Source: Diphasiastrum complanatum (Eukaryota > Streptophyta > Lycopodiopsida > Lycopodiales > Lycopodiaceae). From it: DNA of 64,000 bases. Location: NCBI GenBank assembly GCA_029204225.1, contig CM055111.1:5477139-5541138 (forward strand), read 5' to 3'. Positions 31,613 to 43,479 of this stretch are shown piece by piece. Each line of letters begins with the position of its first letter. Within the stretch, counting starts at the first letter, position 1. The notes under the pieces are model-generated. The model was not told the origin of the DNA and made no database searches. It saw only the letters and a program-made list of their open reading frames with translations. The position numbers and the translations under genes were made by a program.

Positions 31613-31769
31613 ACATGTTTTTCATTGTATCAAGAGAATCTCTCTTTTCTGATGAATTTGAATTTTTTATATAATATCAGATTGTTTGGCGAGTTCTTAG
31701 TTTGATATTTAAATTGTCTCGTCTGTAAAACCACTAGAATAGTTGTACTGAATATTTGCTTTTTGAATT

Positions 31770-34420
31770 ATGTCTACCATGATTTGTAACTGTATGAAAT
31801 GTGCCTCTTGTTTGCAATGTGATTTTTCCATCCCTTATGATGACCAGATACTTAAGCTCTCATATTCTTTTGAAAAATAAGTTGCATGATGAAGAAAGAT
31901 GTGCTGCAAACAATAGTTTACAAAAGTATTATCAGTACATATAAATATAGTCATGAATGATATAAGTACCATATAATAAAATAGAATAGTACCATGTAAT
32001 GTGCAACATGATCTTCTCCCCAACAATCTCATACAGATTTTACAAATGTGAAATGTGGAGCAATGATTTTGCAGAGTACTCATAACTTCTGATGATAGGG
32101 TTTCTTTCCTGATAACACCTATGAGTTTGTCGAAGTTTCTCCACACTTGTGCCTTATCCATTTTAAAATTTTCTTCGATTACTCATGTGGCTGAAACAAT
32201 TTCTTTCCAAATTCCATATCTGACACTAGATTCTTTGCATGTGTGATTGGATAAGAATCTTCTTGCTTTAGCACCTCCAATTGATGGCTTATTAGGAACA
32301 TTTTTTTTTCCAGAGAGTCTGTCACTTTTTTCAATGGTGACATTCCCTTTATGTAGTATTAACTTTGAAAGAACTTCTTCCCACCTCTTAATAGTTGCTT
32401 TAGCCAAAGACTCCGATGTTGTATTCCATGCAAGGAGAATATGTAGATAAATAAGTTTTTCAATAATAGGAATCTTAGCATGCAATGTGCATATGTGGAC
32501 ATGCTTTAATGGAATTGGCAACACACTTTTCATATTTGGATCTTCTGCTTCTCGTGTTGGGCTAGTGTTTGGTCATCCCAAATTCCAATTGTAGCAATCC
32601 TTCATGCAATAAAGACATGGATGCTTTGATGTTGACCCATAAGAGACATTATACATACATTTCAATGTTTTCAAATCATCTGCGAGGTGCCATTGAATTT
32701 GAAAACTTCCATGATTTTCAACTGTAAGTTTTTCACCCTCCAAATGTCTCTTGATAATCTCACCATAATTTGTTCGTGAAAATGTCCATGAAAGTATTTT
32801 ATGGTCCTCTTTCAAGACCTGTAGAGAAACAAGTAATGCATGACATGTTAATAAAAAAAGACAATGTATTAAATGTTAATAACGATATTTAACAAGAAAA
32901 ATAGAAATTGAAAAGTATACTTGGAATGCAACCAACCACAATATGTGATTTTTAACACTGAACATTTGATCATTGGTATCTGAATTTTTTTTCATCAAAG
33001 TGACACTCACTCATTTCAACTTTGACCTTTGATGATTTTAGATTCATCTGTTATTATTACAATAATAATCTTTCCATTTACTTGACGTTTGTCGAGTTTA
33101 TAGAATTGAATAGTGTATTTTAGAACATTTTCAATATCAAGAAAAACATTATTGCAATCATTGTAATTGAGCTCACCATATTTTGATTTGTATAAGTCAG
33201 TTATATAAAGTGGTTGACCAACTACTTTGAATATTTTATCATTATAATGATTTCTTGCTAATCTTACCCGATATGAACGAGGAAAATAAACTTTCTTCAC
33301 CATCACTTGAGAAAAGGCTTCTTTAACTATTCTAAAAAAAGTAGAATAAGCATTTCTGCTAATTCTAGAATCACCACATGCACCTTGTATCACATTTGCA
33401 TCCAAGTAAGTTTGAATGTTATTTAAAACAATCTCACAATTTCGTTTGTCAGTTTTTCAAAACGATAATTTTTCATCATTGCCTTTGCTGACTTTTTCGG
33501 TAAAACATGACTTAGAGATTCTCCAATGCATGAACCATATGTTAAATAGTTCTTTGCCACCAAACATGATCTTCAACAAACATATAAAACTCAAATTATG
33601 TTTAATAAATTGATAGTGTATATTTTCAAATGCAAATCAAACTTAAATGACAAATACAAATCAAATAAACAGTTTATAAGATAACATAATTAAATGCTCG
33701 AATCCTTTTTTTTTGGTTGCTGCTATGTGTAGATAAATCGTCAATATTCTTCATTGATACTCTTTTTTTCTTTTTTTTCTTTTATTCATTGTTTTTTTTA
33801 AAACTTATATATCAACAACAGATTTTAAACAGTCTGATTGCAACTTCTCCATAGATTCTAACATATCTTGGTTTGAGCCCCGAAGATTGGTGACTGTAGC
33901 ATTCGACTCTGATATAATATGCTTGAGTGCATTGTTCTTCAGCACTAGTGTGTTGCACATGATGATGCAATTGTGGATTTACACATTGCAATTGTTGATT
34001 GGCAAACTGTAATTGTTGACTAAAACAAGATACGCTATGCATTCCAATATTGCGCAACCTTTGACAATATCCAAGTAATCTGCTATTTCTATACTCATGA
34101 TTATTCATACAATTCTCTAACTATTGTAGTAGCATTCTCTACAACTTTTCCATTTTTCTTAATAAATGGAGTGCATTCCATAAGAAGTGCAACATGCAAA
34201 TGGAACATAGCCATTGTTAAAATCTACAATACGTAAAAGCTTCAAATTACAATATGTCAAACTGAATAGATTTAGCATACATTACTTTTGTAATCTTTAT
34301 GTCGTGCTAAAAATCGTCCCGCATCATATTTCATTGTAAGCATACAAAGATTTGAAAAGTGCTTAGTGTACTCGCGCTTCAGTTTTTGTAGTGAGCACCC
34401 CAAAATTTATAACGATGCTC
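31770..34420 (-). pseudogene. Intron-bearing transposase-like gene, family unknown
   Basis: Several minus-strand exons in order. About 34360-34282: MKYDAGRFLARHKDYKS, ending at a GTAATG donor. 34218 onward, after a TATTGTAG acceptor: TMAMFHLHVALLMECTPF. A coiled-coil-like stretch (about 34080-33800). 33571-33016: FGGKELFNIWFMHW, DANVIQGACGDSRISRNAYS, YFPRSYRVRLARNHYNDK. 32985-32921, then an intron (32920-32819, GTATAC..TCTACAG), then VLKEDHKILSWTF, WHLADDLKTLKCMYNV, KHPCLYC, LPIPLKHVHICTLHAKIPII, GGAKARRFLS. Finally a probable intron before HIFLHHATYFSKEYES. At least three stops or frameshifts. The CxxC and HVHICTLHA words recall transposon proteins of unclassified type. No terminal repeats were found. 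Confidence 0.55.
32819..32920 (-). other. Putative intron in the transposase-like gene
   Basis: 102 bases from GTATACTTTTC to TTTCTCTACAG on the minus strand, T-rich before the acceptor. The frame is preserved across it (LWLVAFQ, then VLKEDHK), which supports a real spliced ancestor. Confidence 0.6.
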
Positions 34421-34639
34421 TTAAAACACTAGCCCCGAATTTTGAAACGAGCATGCAGAGAAGTTATTAAATCTCATGCTTAACTAACTAATGTCGAAAG
34501 TTAACCATAGCAGTTAAAACTTTGGGCACGGCCAAAAACCCAAAAAATGGCAATCAAAAGTGAACGGTTCACATTCTCTCTCTATGTAGCTTCTCTCTAA
34601 TGTCAAATTTCTTAAAGGGTCCATTTTGAGCCCATATTT

Positions 34640-35040
34640 CTCCTAATGAGTAAGCTTCATGTTGGCATCCATCGGTGTGTTGTTTGGTCTCAAACTATGA
34701 CTGCATATGACTGCATCTTATCCAATTGTAACTGTTTCTTCTGGCCAAGTTTTTCAAACTCGTCCATCATCAATTTGGTTGTCGCATTGATATTAGTAGA
34801 GGCAATATTTGTCGAAGTTGTGGTATTCTGACCTGAAGTGTATGACAACATACCAACATGTGGTTTATCATCTGACTCCCAATCTTCTTTGCGTATTGCA
34901 TCATCCATTGCATGTTGCAATGACATATAATCTCCTTAGCGTTTGAGTTCACGTCTAATGTTTTTCGGTAAGCTTGCTAAGATTAACCACATGATCATGG
35001 CCTCATTGGTAATGAGATCAGGTTTGCACTTAGATCTGAG
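34640..35040 (-). pseudogene. Gag-like or element ORF remnant
   Basis: The minus strand reads KCKPDLITNEAMIMWLIL, ASLPKNIRRELKR, a stop, then GDYMSLQHAMDDAIRKEDWE and a Thr/Ser/Asn-rich tail. The LI..LP..IRRELK pattern is like part of a retroelement gag. It could also be an upstream exon of the transposase-like gene. The C2 LTR cuts it at 35049. Confidence 0.35.
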
Positions 35041-35048
35041 GTGCTTGA

Positions 35049-35932
35049 TGTGAAAATTGTCAACTAGTATTGACATTTTATTTGGTATTTTTGGAGGCCA
35101 AAATGAAATCTCAACTTAGAGATAGTTTCATATTTTTCAACAAGGCTCTAAATAGTGTTATCACTATTTTTGACAAGTAGATAAGTGGATGGGGTCATGT
35201 TTGGACCCATTCTAATTGGTCAATATTGGTACATTGCATTTGGACTAGTATTTTTAGGTTTTTGGTTAAGTACCTAGAAGTTGCGATTTTAGGGCATACT
35301 TAGGGAAAGTGGCTAAATGACATATTGGCTGTTATAAATAGTTGTGCCTGCATGGAGGATAGATCATTTTTTTCTCTTATGATGTGGAAAATTCATCTTT
35401 GTTGATTCTATGTCCATATCTTATGGTTTTCTCATGATATCTTGAGTTTCTATGTGTAGAATGTTGATTTTCTTGTTGATCTAGCTTCCACACGTGTGGA
35501 GTACTGTGTTGTACTATTGTTGTATAGACAAGGATATTACTAAGTTATATCAAAGTGGTTATGATTAGATATTGATGTATTTCTAAATTCTAGCATGCAT
35601 AAAGTTGATTTTTCTATGTTGTAGATATCTAGATGTGTAATCCAATTTGGCTAAAGATCATTTATGAATCAAATGTGTTTTGATCATCAATATTGTGTTG
35701 TACTAATGTTGATCTAGCTTCCAAACGTGTGGAGTACTGTGTTGTACTACTGTTGTATGGACAAGGACAATACTAAGTTATATCCAAGTGGTTATGATTC
35801 GATATTGATGTATTTCTAAATTCTAGCATGCATAAAGTTGATTTTTCTATGTTGTAGATGATCTAGATGTGAATCCAAATTGGCTAAAGATCATTTATGG
35901 ATCAAATGTGGTTCGATCTCTGATTTTTCACA
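35049..35932 (+). mobile_element. Copia LTR, family C2 (complete)
   Basis: 884 bases bounded by TGTGAAAA and TTTTCACA, perfect 8-base inverted ends. TATAAATA at 35333-35340 is the likely promoter. CACACGTGTG lies 149 bases downstream of it, at 35489-35498. The segment 35475-35707 is repeated directly at 35708-35925 with about 90% or more identity by eye, including TATTGATGTATTTCTAAATT. The primer site TGGTATTAGAGC (35933-35944) follows at once. Confidence 0.85.
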
Positions 35933-36291
35933 TGGTATTAGAGCAGGTTGCAAGCCAAATCTGGAGGTATTACCAAATCTAGAAGTGGATTTGAGGTCGC
36001 CATAAATTCTTTGCAGATTTGGAGGCTCTACTATCTCAAATCAAGCATTTTCAACAACATTGATTGGATCTTTGTGATCTTCTAACCATTTTAGGTCAAA
36101 TCACTTGTAGATCGCCAATTTTTTAAACCACTCTTTGAATTGTGGAGACAAAAATTTATCATGGTAGAGAATTATACATTCTAATAGATGATACATCAAG
36201 ATTCTAGCTTTTTGCATGTAGATTTTTCTTGATTCAATATTTTGTATTTTTGATGTAACCCTAAATTTGATAGGATCCCTTGATTTTTAGG

Positions 36292-36292
<1 letters not shown>
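35933..36292 (+). mobile_element. Copia primer site and leader
   Basis: TGGTATTAGAGC at 35933, one change from the initiator tRNA-Met complement, then about 350 bases of untranslated leader ending in a TA microsatellite (36293-36323). No gag ATG with the expected residues follows. Confidence 0.65.

Positions 36293-36323
<31 letters not shown>
36293..36323. repeat. (TA)n microsatellite
   Basis: About 15 TA units. Confidence 0.95.
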
Positions 36324-36324
<1 letters not shown>

Positions 36325-37699
36325 GAATGCAAGTGAATCTAAGTATTAATAATCATAAATCATTCTCGTCATTCTCGTCATCACACAAGTCTTGACACTC
36401 ATCTGAATCTAGCTCTAAGTATAATCGTAGAACCAACAGTGATGTCAGAAGTTGAAAATAATGACCTGCACTTTTTCCCTTACTAGGCCACTCACCGCTT
36501 TTCCACTAGTTTGAAAGCCAAATCGGCGCCGCCTTCCAAAATGCACTTAGTCATCAACTCCCAACTACGTGCCCAGTGGAATGGTGAAATCACTTTTGGC
36601 GCACTCCAAGCACTTTCTCCACTGCAATCACTCTGTTTTGCTATACCGTACTTGTAGGTACAGTCGGAGTGCCCTTCATTTGGAAGTTATAGCCTTTCGT
36701 TTGGGTCAAAACGGACAAAGAATCCAAAAATAGGGACTTTTCTAGTTTTTGAACTGTTTCTTCAGAGTGAAGAAACTTCACCTTTCATGAACTTGGGACC
36801 CAACTAAACTTTCTCTTTGAAATTTTTTAATGAAGAACTGTATTTTTGGCCCTTAAATCTTCATGGGTCCCTTCAAAGCCCATCCAATGGCTTAACCAAA
36901 TCTTGTGGTCCACGTTTCTCTCCCATCACGAGTTCTGGACCGTCGATGCATCTGACACCTCATCCAAAGGTTCAAACTACATGTGGGTGTTGAACCGCGC
37001 TCGTACGGTCGCTATGGCCTTCTAGACGCTACAGGCTCCCTTGCACTGGCCGTGCGGTGCTGCCCCGAGCACTTCCTTCCTCCTTGCCTGCTCCTTTTCA
37101 GTGATAGCTACCATCCTTGGAATGATCCAATGCTTTTTCTGGCGCGCGGCCGCCCACAGCCTTTTCTAAGCTCAGTCGGCCTACTGTGGCGCCATGCTGC
37201 ATGGATTTATAGCTCCCAAAAACATTTTGTACAGAGAGACATTAGTGGTTTTGCCTCCAAAAACCCTGACTCACAAAACTCTCCATAACAAGAGAGACAA
37301 TGTCTCCTCCTGTAGCTCGTGGCTATCTGTGGCCACTTGGGAGTTGCCTTGCCCTTCCAAAATGCCTGCCTCCAGCTTCTTACGGATCTTGAAATAGCTT
37401 CCTACAGAGAAAGCCTTCCATTTTTTCGCCTGCACACCCTAGCTGGCATTTTCCCATAGCTTTTGAGAAAGGTACAATTGCTCATAGTCTGCTCCATGGC
37501 TAACCCTGCCCTCTTGGCAATCACTTGGACTCTTCCATACAGTGCTAGGTAGCAATTTAAAGTGTTCAATTCCATCAAGTACAGAGAAAGATCCGTGACT
37601 TTCCATTTTTCAACCCGCCATAAACCTTGAACTCTCAGAAGACTGTTTCCCTGAAGCTCTCTTCAACGACGATGCTGTACTGTGTACACTCCCTGTACA
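36324..37699 (-). other. Probable copia leader, no gene seen
   Basis: Lies on the internal side of the minus-strand primer site at 37700-37711. GC content rises near 37000-37200 (a CTGGCGCGCGGCCGCCC stretch). An open frame of 101 codons at 36983-37288 has no recognisable domain and is probably chance. Confidence 0.45.
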
Positions 37700-37711
37700 G
37701 CTTTGATACCA
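37700..37711 (-). promoter_or_regulatory. Copia primer binding site, minus orientation
   Basis: The minus strand reads TGGTATCAAAGC next to the LTR that lies to the right. Confidence 0.7.
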
Positions 37712-37965
37712 ACTTAGAATTTGCTTTGCACAGGAACACAGATCATGATACACAGTAACACAAACATAAAAGACTCTCCACAACAAGCTCATATAGCAAC
37801 TGTATTTCTCAAAATGAAATTACACTATATATATAGTTGTTCACTCAGGCAACCCATGCATGACCCAGGTTGCCGTTGGCGAGACGCATTTTCCGTCGAC
37901 TTGCCTCGTGGCAAGGCCAACTGATCCTTATCAACTGATAGGACCCACAGTACAGTAACATAGTG
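37712..37965 (-). mobile_element. Copia 5' LTR, minus orientation
   Basis: About 250 bases next to the primer site. CTATATATATAG near 37831-37842 is a likely TATA box. The right edge is uncertain. A Helitron Rep gene begins 40 bases beyond. Confidence 0.5.
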
Positions 37966-38002
37966 ATTCTACTTTAATTCTAACTCCATTTCCAACTCCG
38001 TA

Positions 38003-39713
38003 TGTGGCGCATTCACGTTTCGAGTGTCTGGGCAGTTGTACCATCACATTGGTGGTTTGTTGCCATCAAATTGGCCTTCCTTTCGCAGATTTACTTCATG
38101 GATGGTGATGATTTGCAGATGGATCAGAGATTATCTCTGAACCCCGAGCTTAGGCGTGATGTTCTCTATTTTATAGAGCATGATGGTGGATGTGAATCCA
38201 TTTGCGCAACATTTTAAGAACGTCGTGTGGATCATGCGGGAGAACGTCACAAAGGACATTCGTCTCTGCATAGTATCAGGTTGTTCATAGAGTAGAGTGA
38301 GCAGGCAATTCAATGCTCCCACGAGCAATGAGATTGCGGTGCTTATGCCTGTAGACGAGACCCCGAGTGATGGAATGCATGACATCATACTGCATTCCAT
38401 TCAGGATGGTTTGCAGTTCATCACACAACATCATTCGTCATATGATGCATTGCATTTTGTACTATTATTTCCATTTGGTACCGATGGGTGGTATCCGGGA
38501 ATCCCACATGTGCATGTTAGAGATGACGCACGTGTCGATGATGTTGTCTATAACGGTGCACTTTCTGATGCCTTTGAAGAGCATTTGGAGGGTAGTCACA
38601 AAGCTGTCACCATTCGAGAGTTTTATAGCTATCATTTACAGGTTTGTGCAAAGCATGTTTCACCGATCCATCTGGGTGAAAGGCTGCTGCAAGAGTATGC
38701 ATGTGACATGATGGCAAAGATGGTGCAAAATAACATGAATTACTACTACAAAAATCAGCATAGTTTTTGTAGAGAAATTCATAGTGGTATTGTTGAAGCC
38801 GTGGGAGCTCATTCCTCTAGCGACATAGGAACGTGTGTAGTGCTTTTATCTTCATACATCGGTTCACCGCGTCATATGCATCAGCAATATCAAGATGCTA
38901 TGGCCGTCATTAAAGAGTTGGGTTCTCCCGATTTGTTTATCACGATGACGGCGAACCCAAATTGGTTGGAGGTGAGGAGAGAGTTGCGATTCCAGCAGAA
39001 AGCTACAAATAGGCCTGATTTGATATCGAGGGTTTTTAGCATGAAGCTTCAGCATTTGATCGACCTACTGAAGAACGATGGTATTTCTGGGCGCATTATA
39101 GGGAGGGTGCATGTCATGGAATTCCAGAAGAGAGGATTGCCTCACACCCACCTATTGATTATATTGGAGGAGTGGAGCAAACTCACCACGGTTGGAGACT
39201 ACGATTGTATTGTGTGTGCAGAGGTTCCTGTGAAGGAGGAAGATCCGGAGTTGTACGAGATAGTGAGGACATGTATGATGCATGGCTCATGTGGAACAAC
39301 TTTTCCAAATGCACCATGCATGAAGGATGGAAAGTGCTCGAAGAAATACCCAAGGAATTTCGTTGATGAAACATCGGTGGTGAAAGGGTATGTTTCATAT
39401 AGGCGGAGGGAGAACGGAGTGACGGTGCATTCACATAGAGTGGAGGTAGATAACAGGTGGATTGTACCGTACAACAGGTGGTTGACACTACATTTTCAGT
39501 GCCACTTGAACGTGGAGGTATGTGTACATATACGTAGTGTGAAGTATTTGTACAAGTACGTGTACAAGGGACCTGATATGATTACGGCAGGGGCTATAGA
39601 GGGCGGTGGTCATACATCAGGACGAGTGGATGGGATAGAGCAATTTCTTAATGCTTGATACTTCTCAGCCACTGAGTCATGTTGGCGATTGTTGGGGCTT
39701 TCTATGGGTTCTC
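38003..39713 (+). pseudogene. Helitron Rep (HUH) protein, helicase lost
   Basis: The N-terminal Helitron-like domain starts CGAFTFRVSGQLYHHIGGLL and continues in two further frames (QIYFMDGDDLQMDQRLSLN, NPFAQHFKNVVWIMREN). From 38297 a 453-codon frame is open: RQFNAPTSNEIAVLMPVDE, DAMAVIKELGSPDLFITMT, MEFQKRGLPHTHLLIIL with the HUH-type HTH intact, CMKDGKCSKKYPRNF, and KYLYKYVYKG. A TGA at 39656 precedes YFSATESCWRLLGL, which continues the domain and contains the expected tyrosine region. It is truncated at about 39713, before any helicase. Rep nicks and joins single-stranded ends in rolling-circle transposition. This copy is dead. Confidence 0.85.
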
Positions 39714-40616
39714 ATAATAAAAAGCATTTACTTCTACTCATTCAATCTTATTGTTTGTAAGCTCAATCCAAGCCAACTATTTGCAAGCTCAATCCAAGCT
39801 TAAGAGAAAAACAACAACAAGCTACATTTGCCTTAATCCAAAGCAAAAATGAAAATCAAATCCTTATGTAAACTTTAATTAACTAATCCAAGCTAATGTT
39901 TATATAAAATTCCCATTCCAATTCCATTTCCATTTGTCATTTAAAAAAAAACCAAAATTTTCACATTTCTCTAGAAATGGAAAACCAATGAAGCTCTATG
40001 AAAATTTCAATTTTCAGATCTGATATTCAGATTTACAGATCTAAAAAATAAAACTTCAAAATGACAAAAAATAGAACCTCAAAACTTGTCTTATGCACAA
40101 AGTTACACTACCATTTCCTTCCTACATTGCCATTTTCATGAAACTAGGACATAGAAATGTGTAACTAATGAAGTTTGGATAAAAACTTCACCTTTCAGAT
40201 CTGATTTTCAGATTTACAGGTCTATAGAGCTTCAAAATGAAAATCAGAACTTCAAAAACTTCATTTATGCAAAAAAACACTAGTTTTGATCAAAACACAT
40301 AGCTAGAATCAATCTATTTGCAAAAAAAATGTTTGTGTATGTAGAGGAAGACTTCCTCTAACCATCCCACAAATCTTTTTTCAAAACTTTTAAAAACTTA
40401 AAGCCTACTTTAAAACTTCTCTAACATGATAAAAAATCAGCCCCTAAACAATTCTATAAGCATCACTACTCTCTTCCAAAGAGAACTAGATTAATTGGGT
40501 ACTTCAACTACAAGCCTCCTACAACTAGAAAAGCCAATAATCTTTCCCAAAAAAAAATTAGTTGGTGATCTTAATAGAACTTGAAGAAGATTAGAAAGGT
40601 TACCATCCTTTGTCTA
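39714..40616 (-). other. Copia leader region with an internal repeat
   Basis: Noncoding DNA on the internal side of a minus-strand primer site. A 120 to 150 base segment is repeated directly: about 39970-40100 and 40150-40270 share AATGAAG, TTTCAGATCTGAT(A/T)TTCAG and TTACAG(A/G)TCTA. A CAAGCTCAATCCAAGC word is also doubled near 39758 and 39789. Confidence 0.5.
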
Positions 40617-41663
40617 GCTCTGATACCACTTTTACAAGTAGAGATGAGGAAGTCCTCCAAATCCAAGTAGAGCCTCCAAATTTCCTCCAAACAGCCTACA
40701 AGCTCCAAGATGCTCCCCAACTCCAAGCTAGGATGCCTCCACTTGCAAGTAAGGATCTGCAAGCCTCCAAGGATCTCTCCTCCACCTGTGTCCCTACTCT
40801 TAAACAAAAATATAGATAACAAGCTGGCCTCAAGTATTCACCACCCAACCATGGCTATATCCAAGCTCCAAGCAAGACCTATCTAGCACCTCCTTGCTAA
40901 CCATAAAAAAATCACAAGCATACCGCAACAGACTATAGCACCCTCAAGATCCAAATCCTACTTATGTCCCATACCATAAGCAAGATCCATACCCTAAGCA
41001 TACTACACACAAGAAAGTACTCTACACACTAGTAGCAACACTAGAGCATAAGCAAAGCAAGCAAGAGAGATCTCTCTCCCCCCCCCCCCCCCCAATGGGC
41101 ACCCTACTACCCTCATATAGATGGCCCATGGACTCCTCTAGTGCACTACGGAGTTCCATGCCCATCCAATGAGAGAGGTACGGAAGCCTAGGGGAGTTAA
41201 AGAACATCCATAGGCTAATGAAAAGTCAAGAGACTCCTTCCATAACCTATGACTCTTTGAATGCCTTTCTTGTGGGAGTTGGACCCATTGGAAGTGCGCC
41301 CTCCTACTAGGTCCCAATGCCCAAGTTGTGCATGTATACTTTGGTCCTAGACCATTAAAGTGATATGGTTCAAGGTTGAGGCCCAAGGTTTAGAAAAATA
41401 GTCATCCAATGACTTTGTAACACCTCTCTAGGTTCCATACCTCCATCCAAGGCATAGACACCTACTTGCTCTTAACCAAGGACACTAGTACCTTAATCTA
41501 AGACACCTACCCTTAATCCTAAGGGTATCCCTTATCCAAGGGTCATGTGATTCCATACCTCCAACCAAGTTACAGTCACTTGCATGCCCTTATCCAAAGG
41601 CACATACCCTTAATCCTAAGGATAACCCTTATCCAAGGGTAACTTGCCATTTAGCCCCCAACA
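40617..41663 (-). mobile_element. Copia primer site and LTR, minus orientation
   Basis: The primer site TGGTATCAGAGC reads on the minus strand at 40628-40617. To its right lies about 1.03 kb that on the minus strand begins TGTTGGGGGCTAAATGG (41663). It holds a run of 16 C (41078-41093) and a doubled block, CCTTAATCCTAAGG..ACCCTTATCCAAGG, at about 41510-41640. The LTR end next to the primer site lacks a clear CA. Confidence 0.6.
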
Positions 41664-41757
41664 CTAAATGGACCAACATGAGTCTGAAGTACTGCTAGTC
41701 ACATAGGTATGTAACACTTACATTCAAGATAAGTATAACATGACATATGCTTATTTT

Positions 41758-41775
41758 TGGCACCGTTGCCAGGGA
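41758..41775 (+). promoter_or_regulatory. Gypsy primer binding site
   Basis: TGGCACCGTTGCCAGGGA, the same type as at 5098 and 17715. A gypsy gag starts about 40 bases later. The upstream LTR is cut by the minus-strand copia LTR at 41663. Confidence 0.7.
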
Positions 41776-41813
41776 TTGCTAATCTATTGGATATAGATGT
41801 TTGTTAGTTAAAG

Positions 41814-42686
41814 ATGAATGCCAACTGCAAGAAGCAGTTCAAGCCATTCTAGAGCCAGGTGTTTGAGAAGATATAGAAGCCTGCGTGAGAATTTTTTCAA
41901 GGGTCTTCAACAAGCTTTTCAGCACGAAACATCACCTTTTGTCACTTATCAAGAAGTTGAAGTTTATTTTAACAACTTACTCGATAAACCCGAAACTGAA
42001 TCTGAGAAGGTACACCCGAAATGTAAAAAACTTAATTGGTAAATTGGTGGGTATTTATCCTGTTGCAATGCAAATTGATTGGTACCTTGCAGGGCTGCCA
42101 ATTAAGATTGACCGGTATTGCCGACAAGGACCAATGAATACTTTGGATGAAGTCATTGCAACAGCAGAGAATCATGAAACATCAAAGGTTACTCGGAAGC
42201 GTCATTCCAGCAAGAATACAAAGAAGAAGTCATCAGCTTTATCCGACGATTCAAGCTCAGAAGAGAATTTGTCCGATAGCTCGGGGTCATCAAGTTTCAA
42301 TGCTGATTTTGACATTGAAAGCTCAAATTCTTCTAAAGATGATAAGAAACATAGGAAGGAGAAAAAGACGAAAAAGAATTCCAAGCCATCCAAGGAACTA
42401 TCTACAAAAACTGATAAAGTTTGGAAGAAGAATATCTTGGATTTGTCGAAGCAAATGCAAAACTTAAAAGTACAAATATCTGAAGTATCGGATAAGCGAA
42501 AGAAGACACCTTCTTCTGACGTAAACATCTTGTGTACCAGATGTGGAGCTTTAGGTCACTCTAACCATGAATGTAAAGTTAAACAAGTTTCTTATGTTAA
42601 GAGTGCCGATGGAGACGTTTTGTATGTATATGAAATAGATCCGGAGGAGCATTGCCGTTATGTCCAAGGATCATCTACACCAACTG
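41814..42686 (+). pseudogene. Ty3/gypsy gag with zinc knuckle
   Basis: An early frame reads LRENFFKGLQQAFQHETSPF and VTYQEVEVYFNNLLDKP. After a frameshift near 42010 the main open frame gives NLIGKLVGIYPVAMQIDWYL, then a Lys/Ser-rich tail, KVWKKNILDLSKQMQNLK, and the zinc knuckle CTRCGALGHSNHEC (about 42535-42576). A C1 LTR in minus orientation cuts it at 42687. It is paralogous to the gag at 5602-6090 but keeps the knuckle. Confidence 0.8.
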
Positions 42687-42884
42687 TGAAAGTACTATAA
42701 TTTAGGACCATAAATGCATCAACAATAGATCCACAAGAGTGATTGGATGCTTGCTTAACAATCTATCAAAAAACTAGACACAAAAAAGTTGATCTATATT
42801 GGCAATTTGACAAACAACAAGTATTAACAATCAAAAGCATTGATCAACATTGAAATCCAAGCCCACATGTGTGTACTACAGGCT
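42687..42884 (-). mobile_element. Copia LTR, family C1, minus, truncated
   Basis: The inverse complement ends ATTATAGTACTTTCA and matches the 3' 200 bases of C1, including the palindrome as CACATGTGTG. Similarity stops at about 42884. Confidence 0.75.
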
Positions 42885-43479
42885 TAGAAGATGACTAATG
42901 AGCCCCTAAAGATGATGACATGATGTATCACCATATCCAAGATAGAGCTTCTTTGATCTTGATCTCCTCCAAGATGAATTGAAGAGTCTTGATTCTTCCT
43001 TGCACCTTTGCACTTGATTTCTTCCATGTTGAGTGAAGATGCATGAACTTGAAACTTGCTCTTCCTTGATCTTAATGCTTCTCTTTGAAGGAAATCTGTG
43101 GTCTCCATGTCTTGTGAAAATCACATTGATCAAGATCACAAAACATGTACTTGCTACTCTTACCAAGATTTATCATGCTAAAATGACTAGTCCACAAACC
43201 ATCAAAAGTAAGCATGATTTTTTTAATCTTGTAGTTACAAGTGATCTTGAATTTCATGAGGCTACATAATTGCTTATAGATATAAGTGTCCTTCAAGGAT
43301 GTTTCACTTATTCTCATAAGAAGCTTACAATTTGCCTCTCCAAAAGAAAACAAAACAATGAGTGATTAACTCATTTTTGCTCTTCCCAAATTCGAGAGCA
43401 CTCATATGATCAAACAACCAATTTACTCTTAATTGGTTCATAACAATTTTTAGATCACTAAGACATAAAAAGTTGTTCT

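Noticed and set aside
36983-37288. 101-codon plus-strand ORF in GC-rich DNA
   Set aside because: It lies in the leader of a minus-strand copia, has no domain, and GC content alone explains the open frame.
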